Assembly: GCA_030434875.1 (NCBI GenBank)
Contig: JAUISW010000001.1
Coordinates: 3,858,001-3,922,000, forward strand
Direction of reading: 5' to 3'
DNA: 64,000 nucleotides
From: Lachnospiraceae bacterium C1.1
GTDB lineage: Bacteria; Bacillota; Clostridia; Lachnospirales; Lachnospiraceae
The position numbers were made by a program, and so were the translations under genes. The notes beneath the pieces were generated by a model that was given only the letters and a program-made list of their open reading frames with translations, did no database searches and was not told the origin of the DNA. Positions 17,244-25,640 of this stretch are shown piece by piece. Each line of letters begins with the position of its first letter. The first letter of the stretch is position 1.

Positions 17244-17822
17244 TTATTTTTTCTTTGTATTTTTTCTTCCCTTTGCAGGAGCTGCTTTAGTCTCTTTTTT
17301 TACATCAGCTTTAGGAGCAGCTTCAGCCGTTGCTTCTGATTTTGTTTCTGCCTTGGTTTCAGTTTTAGCTTCTGCTTTTATTTCTTCTTTATTCTCTGCT
17401 TTGCTTTCTGTTTTGATCTCTGATTTTGTTTCAACTTTTGTTTCAGCCTTAACCTCTGCCTTTACTTCTGCTTTATCCGGAACTTTAGCTTCAGCCTTTT
17501 TAGGAGCAGGCTTTTCGGCAGCTTTTGCTGCTGCGACATCATTGACATCGGGCTCTAAAGCCAGGTCAAGCATATTTGCAGGTCTTGCGATAACCTTAGA
17601 GGAAACGAGCCAGCCTCTTTCTACTGCAACTGACTTACCTGCGGAAAGAGCTGCATTTACAGAACCGACATCGCCTGTTACCAGGATCGTTGTCCATCCG
17701 CTTCCGCGTGCGAGGGTTCTCTGACGTACATGTACGTTTGCAGCCTTAGCCATGGTATCTGCTACGGTTATGGCTGCCACAAGCCCTTTTACTTCAAGCA
17801 TTCCCAATGATTCCTTTAACAT
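17244..17822 (-). CDS. BMC-H shell protein with ~95-residue Lys/Glu/Ala repeat tail
   Basis: Residues 1-90 form one BMC domain (SLGMLEVKGLVAAITVADTMAKAANV; ARGSGWTTILVTGDVGSVNAALSAG), a hexameric shell tile. From about residue 95 a low-complexity tail runs to the end, made of repeated KAE/KTE/KSE triplets and closing with the very basic GRKNTKKK. Extended BMC-H proteins are known (PduK, EutK, with zinc-ribbon or helix-turn-helix tails), but this tail resembles neither; it recalls histone-H1-like or bacterial Lys/Ala-rich nucleic-acid-binding tails. RBS GGAGGTAG precedes the ATG and the gene starts 12 bases after the flavoprotein-like gene. Confidence 0.9.
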   Translation of the reverse strand: MLKESLGMLEVKGLVAAITVADTMAKAANVHVRQRTLARGSGWTTILVTGDVGSVNAALSAGKSVAVERGWLVSSKVIARPANMLDLALEPDVNDVAAAKAAEKPAPKKAEAKVPDKAEVKAEVKAETKVETKSEIKTESKAENKEEIKAEAKTETKAETKSEATAEAAPKADVKKETKAAPAKGRKNTKKK

Positions 17823-17834
17823 TTCTACCTCCGT

Positions 17835-18461
17835 TTATTTACGTGATACATTTATCTTTTTATCTCTTATTATTTCCCTTGCTGCAAAGCTTATGATGCA
17901 GTCGCTGTCGATATCTATGCTGCTTCCGGAGGGAAGGTTTTTGATATCGGCTGCGATCAGTACCGGTGACTTATGACCGGCGCTCACGAGCTGGTTTATC
18001 TCAACGATCTTAAGTCCGTATTCGGAGAGCTTTCTCTGATAAGCGGAGAAAAGCTTTCTGTAATTAAATGAAGCGATATCCGAAAGGGGCTCAAGTGAAC
18101 TTTTAAGTATTATGATGTCCCGTCCCTTTATAAAGCACTCCTGTAAAAGTTCGCTCAAAGGGCAATCAGCTATTCCGACCACTGCCTTAGCCTGGACATT
18201 TAAGGGCAGTGCCGTTATAAGAAGCGGAATATCATTTTCACTTTTCATGGCATCAGAACAGTTAGTAAGCATCACATCATATTCTGAATCGATCGCTTCC
18301 CGGACTGCTGCCGAAAACCGTTGATAATCTCCGGAATTGACCTCGACGACCATTAGTTTTTTGCCGGAAGTCTTTTTCGCTTCGGTCGTAACAGCTTTCC
18401 CACCGGAAAGACTTTCATTTATCAGACCGCGTATTAATTCTTCAAGTTCGTAATTAGTCAT
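17835..18461 (-). CDS. Flavoprotein-like BMC-associated protein with N-terminal encapsulation-like helix
   Basis: 208 residues, function not established. The N-terminus TNYELEELIRGLINESLSGG is a short amphipathic helix followed by a flexible linker, the usual design of encapsulated cargo. The following domain has the pattern of the flavoprotein/DfpB-like Rossmann fold: KLMVVEVNSGDYQRF, PLLITALPLNVQAKAVVGIADCPLSELLQECFIKGRDIIIL. Flavoprotein-family genes are known in glycyl-radical BMC loci. The ATG at 18461, behind GAAAGGA, is chosen over 18479. It is first in the block of shell and cargo genes, just downstream of a dispersed repeat. Confidence 0.65.
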   Translation of the reverse strand: MTNYELEELIRGLINESLSGGKAVTTEAKKTSGKKLMVVEVNSGDYQRFSAAVREAIDSEYDVMLTNCSDAMKSENDIPLLITALPLNVQAKAVVGIADCPLSELLQECFIKGRDIIILKSSLEPLSDIASFNYRKLFSAYQRKLSEYGLKIVEINQLVSAGHKSPVLIAADIKNLPSGSSIDIDSDCIISFAAREIIRDKKINVSRK

Positions 18462-18569
18462 CCTTTTTCCTTTCATCATATTTTAAAATTTTTCAAGTCT
18501 TTACCATTAGTAAATATATGAACTTTTTATTGTTCTATTATCTATTCATAATATTTCGGCTTACGGATA

Positions 18570-18896
18570 TTACGCCGCTCGCCTTAAAGTTCCTACGAGG
18601 AACGCTCTCGCTTTGGGCTCCGACGCAGCGGTAGATAATGCCGCAAAATACGCGGCATAACTGCCGGCGTCTCGCACAATCCTCTTTAGGAACATTTAAG
18701 GTTCGCGGCTCTGGTTTACATTTTGGTTTTACTTTTTACAATCAGTGAAACCTGAGTTGCGAGGGATATCTGTTTCCTAAAGAGGGGCGTGAAAAACGCC
18801 GGTCCTTGTTCCGCGTATTTTGCGGAACTAGTACCGCTGCGATTTTTCATCCGCAGCGAGAGCGTCCCTCGTTGGAAACAGATATCCCGAACAACG
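18570..18896. repeat. Dispersed inverted-pair hairpin element, copy 1
   Basis: 327 bases without coding signal, filling the gap between the oxidoreductase gene and the flavoprotein-like gene. It aligns over its whole length with 33022-33325. Each half contains a related ~110-base unit, the second half being in inverted orientation. Units hold the stem ATGCCGC/GCGGCAT or GTTCCGC/GCGGAAC around a conserved loop AAAATAC, an outer stem CGGTA/TGCCG, and the ends CGAGGAACGCTCTCG and CCTCTTTAGGAA. No transposase is encoded. Confidence 0.85.
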
Positions 18897-18899
18897 TAT

Positions 18900-21800
18900 T
18901 CAACACAAAAAACTATAAGTCTTCAGTTTATTCAGCTTCCGAACACGATCGGTAAAAATTTCCTCAAAGTGTTCTGCGATAAAGCCTTCATCGAAGCGCT
19001 TCTCCGAAGAAAGATATTCTTTTAAGAGCTCTTTATCCGGTGGAGTGCTGTCGAGCGAGAACTTCTTTTCTAAAGTCGGGTTAAAGCGATATAAAAATCT
19101 GAAGCCGGAAGCGACAGCTTTTTTCTGCTCTTCAAAATAGCTTCCCGTCATATTTTTCTTAATGCCATGCAGCTTGCAGGGGCAGTAAGCAATAACGACG
19201 GAAGGCCCCCTGTAGGCTGCGGCTTCCCTGAAAGCGTCAAAAGTCTGTTTAAGGTTCGCACCGATGCAGACAGATGCGACATAAACATTGTCCTTAACAA
19301 CATATTGGAAAGCTATGTCCCTTGGGCTTACGGAGTTGCAGGCTCTGAGTTCTGTCTTCGCACCCTTTGGGGTGAGTGAACTGTACTGTCCTCCGGTATT
19401 TGCATAGCTTCCGTTATCGAGTATCAAAATATTGATGTCGAGATTCTGATTTAATAAATAGTCGATGCCGTCAGAGTCTATATCTGCAGCCCAGCCGTCG
19501 CCTCCGACGATCCAGGTCACTGCATCGCTCTTTTCCCTGAGCTTCAGGCTTTCACTGATGCCGGCACCAAATTCGGCATTGTTTTCGAATAAAGAATTGG
19601 CAAAAGTCGGAGCCTTGCCTTCACTGTCGCATCTGTAGGGGATATGCGGATATGCTCCACCCCATATGGACGAGCAGCCCGTGGCATTTGCGATCACAAG
19701 GCGGCTTCCAAAAATCCTTGTAAGGAGCGATAAATAAGAGCTTTCTGCACAGCCGGCGCAGGAGCCCGGGAATTCAAGGAGAGGCTTATTAAAGCCTGCA
19801 GCTCTTGGATTTGCGGGGATTTCTTTTTTATCGTTGATCTCGTTTTCTTTATCTTTAAGTTTTTTCCAGTATTCCGATTCACGTTTTCCCTCGTCGCTTC
19901 TTTTTGAAACAAGATTTTTAAGTGCACCCGGAGTGCAGACAGCGTTGCAGTTTCCACAGCCGAGACAGTGCTCGGGGGAAATCTGGATCCTGAAAAATTT
20001 ATCCTTTTTATCCTTTGAAGGGAGAACCTCCATGCCTTCAGAGACTTCATCTTTATCTAAGATAAAAGGTCTGATGGCTGAATGCGGGCACTGGTTTACA
20101 CAGGCATTGCACTGCACGCATTTTTCCGCATCCCATAAAGGGAATAAAAGTGAAAGCCGCGAGGATTCATTTTTGCTCAAGCCTGTAGGGCAGTTTCCAT
20201 CGGCCATTCCGGCTTTTATGATATCCGAAACAGATATTTTCTTTATGGGAGATTTTATCTTCATGCCGCTGTGACCGTTGAAAGAGCGCAATGCTCCGGC
20301 GGTCAGCGAGAGCAGGAGAGCTTCGTTAACATTTCCGTAATCCCTGCAGAAAAGCTTAAGCGAATCAGAGGATAAAAAGATCTCACGAAGCTTTGCATCA
20401 TCTTCAGAAAGTGCCACAAGGGCAGCGGTTTTCATTATCGTATTTATAAATGGTGCGCTGCCTATAAGCTCTGAAAATTTATCCGCATCTATAAGGTAGA
20501 AATTGTAAGAGGATGGGAGTTTCTTTTCGCGAAGACAGATTTTGAAATCCTCCTCCTCCAGGTTTGTATTGACTATGATAGTCCCTTTGTCTTCAAGTTC
20601 TGATAAGGCGAGCTCTAAATAATCGATGGAATACAGGACTGCCAGATCGACTTTTTCTATCCGGTATTCGCCCTTTATCTCAGATTTGGAAAAACGTATC
20701 TCGCTTTCGGTCAAGTTACCGGATTTCCTTGCATCATAAAAGGACTTGCATTGAACCTGAAAGCCTGTATTTGCAAGGATCTCGGACATTGCACGGCAGG
20801 CACTTACTGCACCTTCACTGCCGCAGGCATATATCTTTACTTCCTTATCTTCCTTCTTTTTATTGCAGAATTCGTTTTTGAGAGGTTTTAAGGAAGTGTG
20901 ATTTTCGTCATCATTTATTCCGATGGTAAAACGACGGATCGGATTGGGCTTTACCATCTCCGCAAAAACCGCCCTGATATCTGAAGGCTTGGTATCCTTC
21001 GAAGCAAGGCCGTAGCGGCCTCCGATGATCTTTATATGCTTGCCGCTTTTATAAACAGTATTTAAGACATCGGACATCAGAGGTTCTGCACTCGCTGCGA
21101 TATCCCTCACCCTGTCGAGGACAGCTATATTTCTCGTTGTTTTTTCAACAATTTTTAATAACCTGTCAGATGGGAAAGGCCTGAAAAGATGGATATTTAT
21201 CGCACCGTTATTTCCGAATCTTTTTTCATCTATCACTTCATTTATTGTGCCATTCACAGATCCCATCGAAATAATGACATTCTGAGGAGATTTTGATCCG
21301 TGATAATTTATTGCAGAAAGATCTGTTCCGAAAAGTTTATTGTAATCAGACAATATCTCATCTAATTTTTCCGGAACCTTATCATAGGAAGAATTAGACG
21401 CTTCCTGGGCTTCGAAAAAGAGCTCGGGACCAAAAGCAGGCCCGTAGAGACGGTCTTTTTTCAAAGCTGAATTTCTGAAATTTTCTGCCTCTGAAATATC
21501 CTTTTCGGAAAAAAGTTCTTCGTAATCGGCGACTTCTATATCCCTTAATTCGTGGCTCGTATCGAATCCGTCAAAAAAGTGGATGACAGGAAGCCTTAAT
21601 TTGAGCGCAAGTTTATGGGCTGCTGCAGAAAAGATCAATGCCTCCTGAACGCTTGAAGAGGAGAGGATCACAGCTCCGCTTCCCCTGACAGCCATCACAT
21701 CAGAATGATCTCCGTAGATGCTTAAGGCATTCGTTGCAAGAGATCGGGATGCGACATGAATAACGGCCGGAAGTCTTTCTCCGACGAGCTTATATAATAC

Positions 21801-22079
21801 GGGCAGCATCAGGAGAAGTCCCTGGGATGAGGTGAAAGCAGTCGCGAGTGTTCCGGATCTTAAAAGTCCGTGAAGCATACCGCCAACACCTTTCTCGGAT
21901 TGGAGATTATATATAGAAGGAACTTTTCCGTATATATTTTTGCGGCCTGAATTTACCCATTTTTCACAATGCTCAGCCATAGAGGTTGAGGGAGTAATGG
22001 GATATACAGCGAAGGCATCGCTGAAAGCATAAGCTGCATAAGCGGCCGCTTCATTTCCGTCAAATACGTTTTTATTCAT
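18900..22079 (-). CDS. NifJ-like 2-oxoacid (pyruvate):ferredoxin oxidoreductase, divergent
   Basis: Single-chain thiamine-diphosphate, iron-sulfur enzyme that oxidises a 2-oxoacid with CoA and reduces ferredoxin. From the ATG at 22079 (behind AGGTGG) it has 1059 residues, about 100 short of typical NifJ. Order: pyrimidine-binding domain (YPITPSTSMAEHCEKW), central domains, two [4Fe-4S] clusters (CVQCNACVNQCP near 653, CLGCGNCNAVC near 701), then the TPP domain with CAGCAESSYL and WIVGGDGWAADI near 856. Position within the BMC gene block and divergence from the glycyl radical wing suggest it supplies low-potential electrons for activase function or links to pyruvate use; no encapsulation helix is evident. 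Substrate could be another 2-oxoacid. Confidence 0.85.
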   Translation of the reverse strand: MNKNVFDGNEAAAYAAYAFSDAFAVYPITPSTSMAEHCEKWVNSGRKNIYGKVPSIYNLQSEKGVGGMLHGLLRSGTLATAFTSSQGLLLMLPVLYKLVGERLPAVIHVASRSLATNALSIYGDHSDVMAVRGSGAVILSSSSVQEALIFSAAAHKLALKLRLPVIHFFDGFDTSHELRDIEVADYEELFSEKDISEAENFRNSALKKDRLYGPAFGPELFFEAQEASNSSYDKVPEKLDEILSDYNKLFGTDLSAINYHGSKSPQNVIISMGSVNGTINEVIDEKRFGNNGAINIHLFRPFPSDRLLKIVEKTTRNIAVLDRVRDIAASAEPLMSDVLNTVYKSGKHIKIIGGRYGLASKDTKPSDIRAVFAEMVKPNPIRRFTIGINDDENHTSLKPLKNEFCNKKKEDKEVKIYACGSEGAVSACRAMSEILANTGFQVQCKSFYDARKSGNLTESEIRFSKSEIKGEYRIEKVDLAVLYSIDYLELALSELEDKGTIIVNTNLEEEDFKICLREKKLPSSYNFYLIDADKFSELIGSAPFINTIMKTAALVALSEDDAKLREIFLSSDSLKLFCRDYGNVNEALLLSLTAGALRSFNGHSGMKIKSPIKKISVSDIIKAGMADGNCPTGLSKNESSRLSLLFPLWDAEKCVQCNACVNQCPHSAIRPFILDKDEVSEGMEVLPSKDKKDKFFRIQISPEHCLGCGNCNAVCTPGALKNLVSKRSDEGKRESEYWKKLKDKENEINDKKEIPANPRAAGFNKPLLEFPGSCAGCAESSYLSLLTRIFGSRLVIANATGCSSIWGGAYPHIPYRCDSEGKAPTFANSLFENNAEFGAGISESLKLREKSDAVTWIVGGDGWAADIDSDGIDYLLNQNLDINILILDNGSYANTGGQYSSLTPKGAKTELRACNSVSPRDIAFQYVVKDNVYVASVCIGANLKQTFDAFREAAAYRGPSVVIAYCPCKLHGIKKNMTGSYFEEQKKAVASGFRFLYRFNPTLEKKFSLDSTPPDKELLKEYLSSEKRFDEGFIAEHFEEIFTDRVRKLNKLKTYSFLC

Positions 22080-22365
22080 AATTACCACCTGAAAAGATAG
22101 TTTCTAGAGATTACTACTATTCTAACTTTAAAATATGCACATAGGTTACGACTTAACGATTACTCTGATTGTAAAAAATGACATAAAGATTTTAACTTAT
22201 AAAAGAATTGAATTTAAAAAAATACCAATTTTGGTTCAAAAAAGTCCTAACTTTTCAAAAATTTATATAACTATAATTGAGTTTAAATTGTGAGATTGTT
22301 TAGTTCGATGGGTGACGCCTGTCCGGCGAAACCCCTCGGACGCCTTTTTTACTAAGGGAGGCTCA
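22080..22365. promoter_or_regulatory. Divergent control region between the two BMC wings
   Basis: About 285 AT-rich bases separate the oxidoreductase gene (minus) and the PduO-C-like gene (plus). A TATAAT-like box (CTATAATTG near 22272) faces right. A GC-rich patch at 22312-22345 holds the small inverted repeat GTCCG/CGGAC followed by TTTTTT, a possible attenuator just before the RBS AGGGAGG. AraC-type regulator sites are expected here but I could not fix a repeated motif. Confidence 0.45.
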
Positions 22366-22824
22366 ATGGAAGAGATAGATATAAAAATAATAGAAGCTAT
22401 AAAGAAACTGTCCGGCCGCCACTACAGTCCTGAGGCTTATTCTAAGGCGGCAAAGGCCGCGCTTGAGTATGCGTCAACTATAGGTGTAAAGGTCTGTATC
22501 GCCTGCCTCGGATCCGATGGAAGACTGGATTTCTTCTATAGAGGAGAGAATGCACTTCCGGTATCCATCGATTTATCGCAGAAAAAGGCTTATACAGCCT
22601 ATGCTTTGAGAATGACTACTCTTGAATTAAAGGAGCTTACTAAGGAAGATAAACCTTTATACCAGCTGGAAAGTTCGATGAATGATATTACAACGGTTGG
22701 CGGCGGGATCCCTGTTTATAACGAGTTCGGAGAAGTGAGAGGCGCTGTAGGAGTCAGCGGTGCAGCTGATCCGAAGGACGATCACAGGATAGCAGAGGTC
22801 TTTATAAAAGAACTGAATGTGTAA
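22366..22824 (+). CDS. PduO C-terminal / GlcG-like (HbpS-type) protein
   Basis: 152 residues of the heme-degrading/PduO-C family: an N-terminal helix pair, KVCIACLGSDGRLDFFYR, AYTAYALRMTTLEL and the glycine-rich GGGIPVYNEFGEVRGAVGVSGA near the C-terminus. In PduO this domain binds heme, but stand-alone versions have no settled function in BMC loci. The ATG at 22366 behind GGGAGG is preferred over a longer ORF from 22312 that crosses a GC-rich leader. First gene of the plus-strand wing. Confidence 0.85.
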   Translation: MEEIDIKIIEAIKKLSGRHYSPEAYSKAAKAALEYASTIGVKVCIACLGSDGRLDFFYRGENALPVSIDLSQKKAYTAYALRMTTLELKELTKEDKPLYQLESSMNDITTVGGGIPVYNEFGEVRGAVGVSGAADPKDDHRIAEVFIKELNV

Positions 22825-22918
22825 AAATTTACCACTTCAAAAAAACACAAGTAACAGTTCAAATTATTATTCATGAAAAAACGCTCTCATAAATTAAAAT
22901 GTCCTTATAAACGAACAA

Positions 22919-22957
22919 GGTTGTGGTCTGATGCGGAGGCATCGGGCCGTGACTTTT
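22919..22957 (+). terminator. Hairpin-T run ahead of the glycyl radical enzyme gene (attenuator or terminator)
   Basis: A 15-pair stem with GGAG loop: GTTGTGGTCTGATGC pairs with GCATCGGGCCGTGAC, followed by TTTT. Several pairs are G.U, so the structure is only stable as plus-strand RNA. It sits between the PduO-C-like gene and the dehydratase gene and could limit read-through. A second small hairpin TAAGAA/TTCTTA follows at 22957-22974 and a TATAAT at 22980-22985. Confidence 0.65.
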
Positions 22958-23016
22958 AAGAAGACGATTCTTATGAGGCTATAATAAAACTATAAGAAAG
23001 GGAAGGTTAACAACAA

Positions 23017-25602
23017 ATGAAAACTTATGCAGTACACCCCGGCTTTTCAAGCCCGACAGCGAGAATACCCAAGCTGAAGGAAGCGATCATGAGCTCAACC
23101 CCGGCTATCGAAGCTGAAAGAGCAATGCTCGTAACAGAGTCCTATAAGCAGACCGAGTCTGAGGCAGTAGTTCTGAGACACGCAAAGGCTTTTGCACATG
23201 TTCTTGAAAATCTCCCTGTAGTTATCCGTGACAACGAGCTTATCGTTGGTACAGCTACAAAGGGCTCAAGAAACTGCCAGATATTCCCCGAGTTTGGTTT
23301 CCAGGGTCTTACAGAGGAGTGGGATACAGTAGGAACAAGATCAGCAGATCCGTTCCAGCTTGCCCCTGATGTGAGGTCACAGCTCGAGTCGATCGTTCCT
23401 TACTGGAAGGGAAAGACAACAAGTGAGCTTGCAACCCGTCTCATGAGCGACGAGGCAAAGAAAGCTATCGAGTACGGCTTCATTGCAGCCGGCAACTATC
23501 ACCAGGGTGGTGTAGGACATATTGCTGTAGATTACGGCAAGGTTCTTAACAAAGGTATCAGAGGAATCTTCGATGAGATCATCACAGCTATGCAGAAGGC
23601 TGATAAGAAGGATCCTGAATGGTTAAATAAAGAGCAGTACTACAAGGCTTGCCTGATCGGCTGTAAGGCAGTCATCACATTTGCAAACCGTTACTCAGCC
23701 AAGGCTAAAGAGCTTGCAGCTTCATGTTCAGATCCCGTTAGAAAGGCTGAACTTTGCAAGATCGCAGAGAACTGCTCAAGAGTTCCTGAATATCCTGCAG
23801 AGAACTTCTATGAAGCTCTTCAGTCATTCTGGTTCATACAGCTCTGCATCCAGATCGAGAGTTCAGGACATTCGATCTCACCGGGACGTTTCGATCAGTA
23901 TATGTTCCCCTTCTATGACAGAGATAACAGCGTAAGCCAGGAAGAGGCTCAGGAACTTCTTGACTGTCTCTTCATTAAGTTCTCAGATCTGAATAAGCTC
24001 CGTGATATCGGAACAGCTACTGCTTTTGCAGGATATCAGCTCTGGCAGAACATCAACTGCGGCGGTCAGACACCTGACGGAAAAGACGCTACAAATGCTA
24101 TGTCATACATGGAAATCGAAGCTATGGCTCACACAATGATGTACATGCCTTCACTTTCAATCCGTGTATGGAACGGCACACCGGATGACTTCCTTATCAA
24201 AGCCTGTGAGCTTGCAAGAATGGGCGGCGGACAGCCTGCATTTTATAATGATGAGGAGATCGTACCTGCAAAGGTTAACCGTGGCGAGTCTCTTGAAGAG
24301 GCCAGAAACTATGCAGTTATCGGCTGCGTAGAGCCCGCTACACAGGGTAAAGAGTTCGGCTGGCATGATGCAGCACTTTTCAACCTTCCGTTAGTTCTTG
24401 AAGTTGCAATGAACAACGGACGTCTTCACGGCGAGCAGATCGGACCTAAGACAGGTGAATTCAAAGACTTCAAGTGCTTTGATGAATTCCTGAATGCATA
24501 TAAAGAGCAGATGAAGTATTTCGTATCACTTCTGGTACGTGTAGACAATGCTATTGACTATGCTCACATGGAGCTCGGCCGTCTGGCATTCGTTTCAACA
24601 CTGGAAGATGACTGTATCGCAAAGGGCAAGACCCTTGAAGAAGGCGGTGCTAAATACAACTTTACCGGTCCTCAGGGTATCGGTGCTGCTAACGTTGGTA
24701 ACGCTCTCTTTGCAGTTAAGAAGCTTGTATTCGATGACAAGTCACTCAGCCTTGAAGAGCTCAAAGAAGCTATCGATCATAACTTCGGTAAGCCTGAAGG
24801 AACTGAGAATGTTACAGTTGCAGGTCTTGAATCAACACCTTCAAATGTTGCATATGACAGCGTAGTAGACGCAGTTAAGAAGGTACTCGGTGAGTATTCC
24901 AACTTCGATGTATCAAAGATCGATGTTGATGCCATAACAAATAAGGTAGCAGGCGGATATGCAGGCAGCGGAAGCACAGCTACAGGCAAGGAAGCACGTT
25001 ATCAGCAGATTCATGACATGATCATGGCTTGCCATAAATTCGGTAACGATGAGGACGATGTTGATGAGTATGCACGCGTAGGTACAAGATGCTACTGCGA
25101 AGAACTCGAGACATATCCTACACCAAGAGGCGGTATCTTCAATGCAGGTCTTTATCCTGTATCCGGTAACGTTCTCCTTGGATCCTTCATCGGAGCAACT
25201 CCTGACGGACGTTACAATGGTGAGACCATCGCCGACGGTGTTTCACCTACAAGAGGAACTGATGTGAATGGACCTACAGCAGCTTCAAACTCTGTTGCAA
25301 AGCTCGATCACTTCATCGCTTCCAACGGAACACTTTATAACATGAAGTTCTCACCTTCTGCAATTGCAGGAACAGAGGGCGTAAGAAATCTTGCATCCCT
25401 TATCAGAGGCTATTTCGACAGAAAGGGCGGACACGTTCAGTTCAACGTTATTGACAAGAAGACTCTTCTTGATGCTCAGGCTCATCCTGAAAACTATCGT
25501 GACCTTATCGTCAGAGTTGCAGGATACTCAGCTCAGTTTATTGCTCTGGACAAGACGGTTCAGGATGATATCATCTGCCGTACAGAGTTTGACAGATTCT
25601 GA
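23017..25602 (+). CDS. Glycyl radical diol (1,2-propanediol) dehydratase
   Basis: Signature enzyme of the compartment: B12-independent dehydration of 1,2-propanediol to propionaldehyde. 861 residues. The catalytic Cys is C437 in IGCVEPATQGKE with E439, and the radical Gly is G836 in VRVAGYSAQF. The C-terminal 200 residues resemble glycerol/diol dehydratases more than choline lyase (CutC) or pyruvate formate-lyase, as judged from remembered sequences (SVAKLDHFIASNGTLYN). Between about residues 592 and 657 is an insert of some 60 residues with an amphipathic segment (VAYDSVVDAVKKVLGEYS), absent from non-compartment glycerol dehydratase, which may be the encapsulation signal. Codon use is strongly biased as for a highly expressed gene. 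RBS AAAGGGAAGG. Confidence 0.93.
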   Translation: MKTYAVHPGFSSPTARIPKLKEAIMSSTPAIEAERAMLVTESYKQTESEAVVLRHAKAFAHVLENLPVVIRDNELIVGTATKGSRNCQIFPEFGFQGLTEEWDTVGTRSADPFQLAPDVRSQLESIVPYWKGKTTSELATRLMSDEAKKAIEYGFIAAGNYHQGGVGHIAVDYGKVLNKGIRGIFDEIITAMQKADKKDPEWLNKEQYYKACLIGCKAVITFANRYSAKAKELAASCSDPVRKAELCKIAENCSRVPEYPAENFYEALQSFWFIQLCIQIESSGHSISPGRFDQYMFPFYDRDNSVSQEEAQELLDCLFIKFSDLNKLRDIGTATAFAGYQLWQNINCGGQTPDGKDATNAMSYMEIEAMAHTMMYMPSLSIRVWNGTPDDFLIKACELARMGGGQPAFYNDEEIVPAKVNRGESLEEARNYAVIGCVEPATQGKEFGWHDAALFNLPLVLEVAMNNGRLHGEQIGPKTGEFKDFKCFDEFLNAYKEQMKYFVSLLVRVDNAIDYAHMELGRLAFVSTLEDDCIAKGKTLEEGGAKYNFTGPQGIGAANVGNALFAVKKLVFDDKSLSLEELKEAIDHNFGKPEGTENVTVAGLESTPSNVAYDSVVDAVKKVLGEYSNFDVSKIDVDAITNKVAGGYAGSGSTATGKEARYQQIHDMIMACHKFGNDEDDVDEYARVGTRCYCEELETYPTPRGGIFNAGLYPVSGNVLLGSFIGATPDGRYNGETIADGVSPTRGTDVNGPTAASNSVAKLDHFIASNGTLYNMKFSPSAIAGTEGVRNLASLIRGYFDRKGGHVQFNVIDKKTLLDAQAHPENYRDLIVRVAGYSAQFIALDKTVQDDIICRTEFDRF

Positions 25603-25640
25603 TAAAGCGGAGCCAAAAATTCGAAAGGAATTAATTCTGA

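Noticed and set aside
18789..19025. 78-codon ORF over the repeat and the end of the oxidoreductase gene
   Set aside because: A similar ORF (33185-33439) occurs in the second repeat copy, but it starts inside the hairpin, lacks an RBS and differs in its downstream sequence, so it is a by-product of the repeat.
22312..22345. GC-rich patch before the PduO-C-like gene considered as a known riboswitch
   Set aside because: Only a 5-bp stem and a T run are visible; too short and without conserved aptamer elements. A cobalamin riboswitch was specifically looked for and not seen, in line with the B12-independent enzyme.
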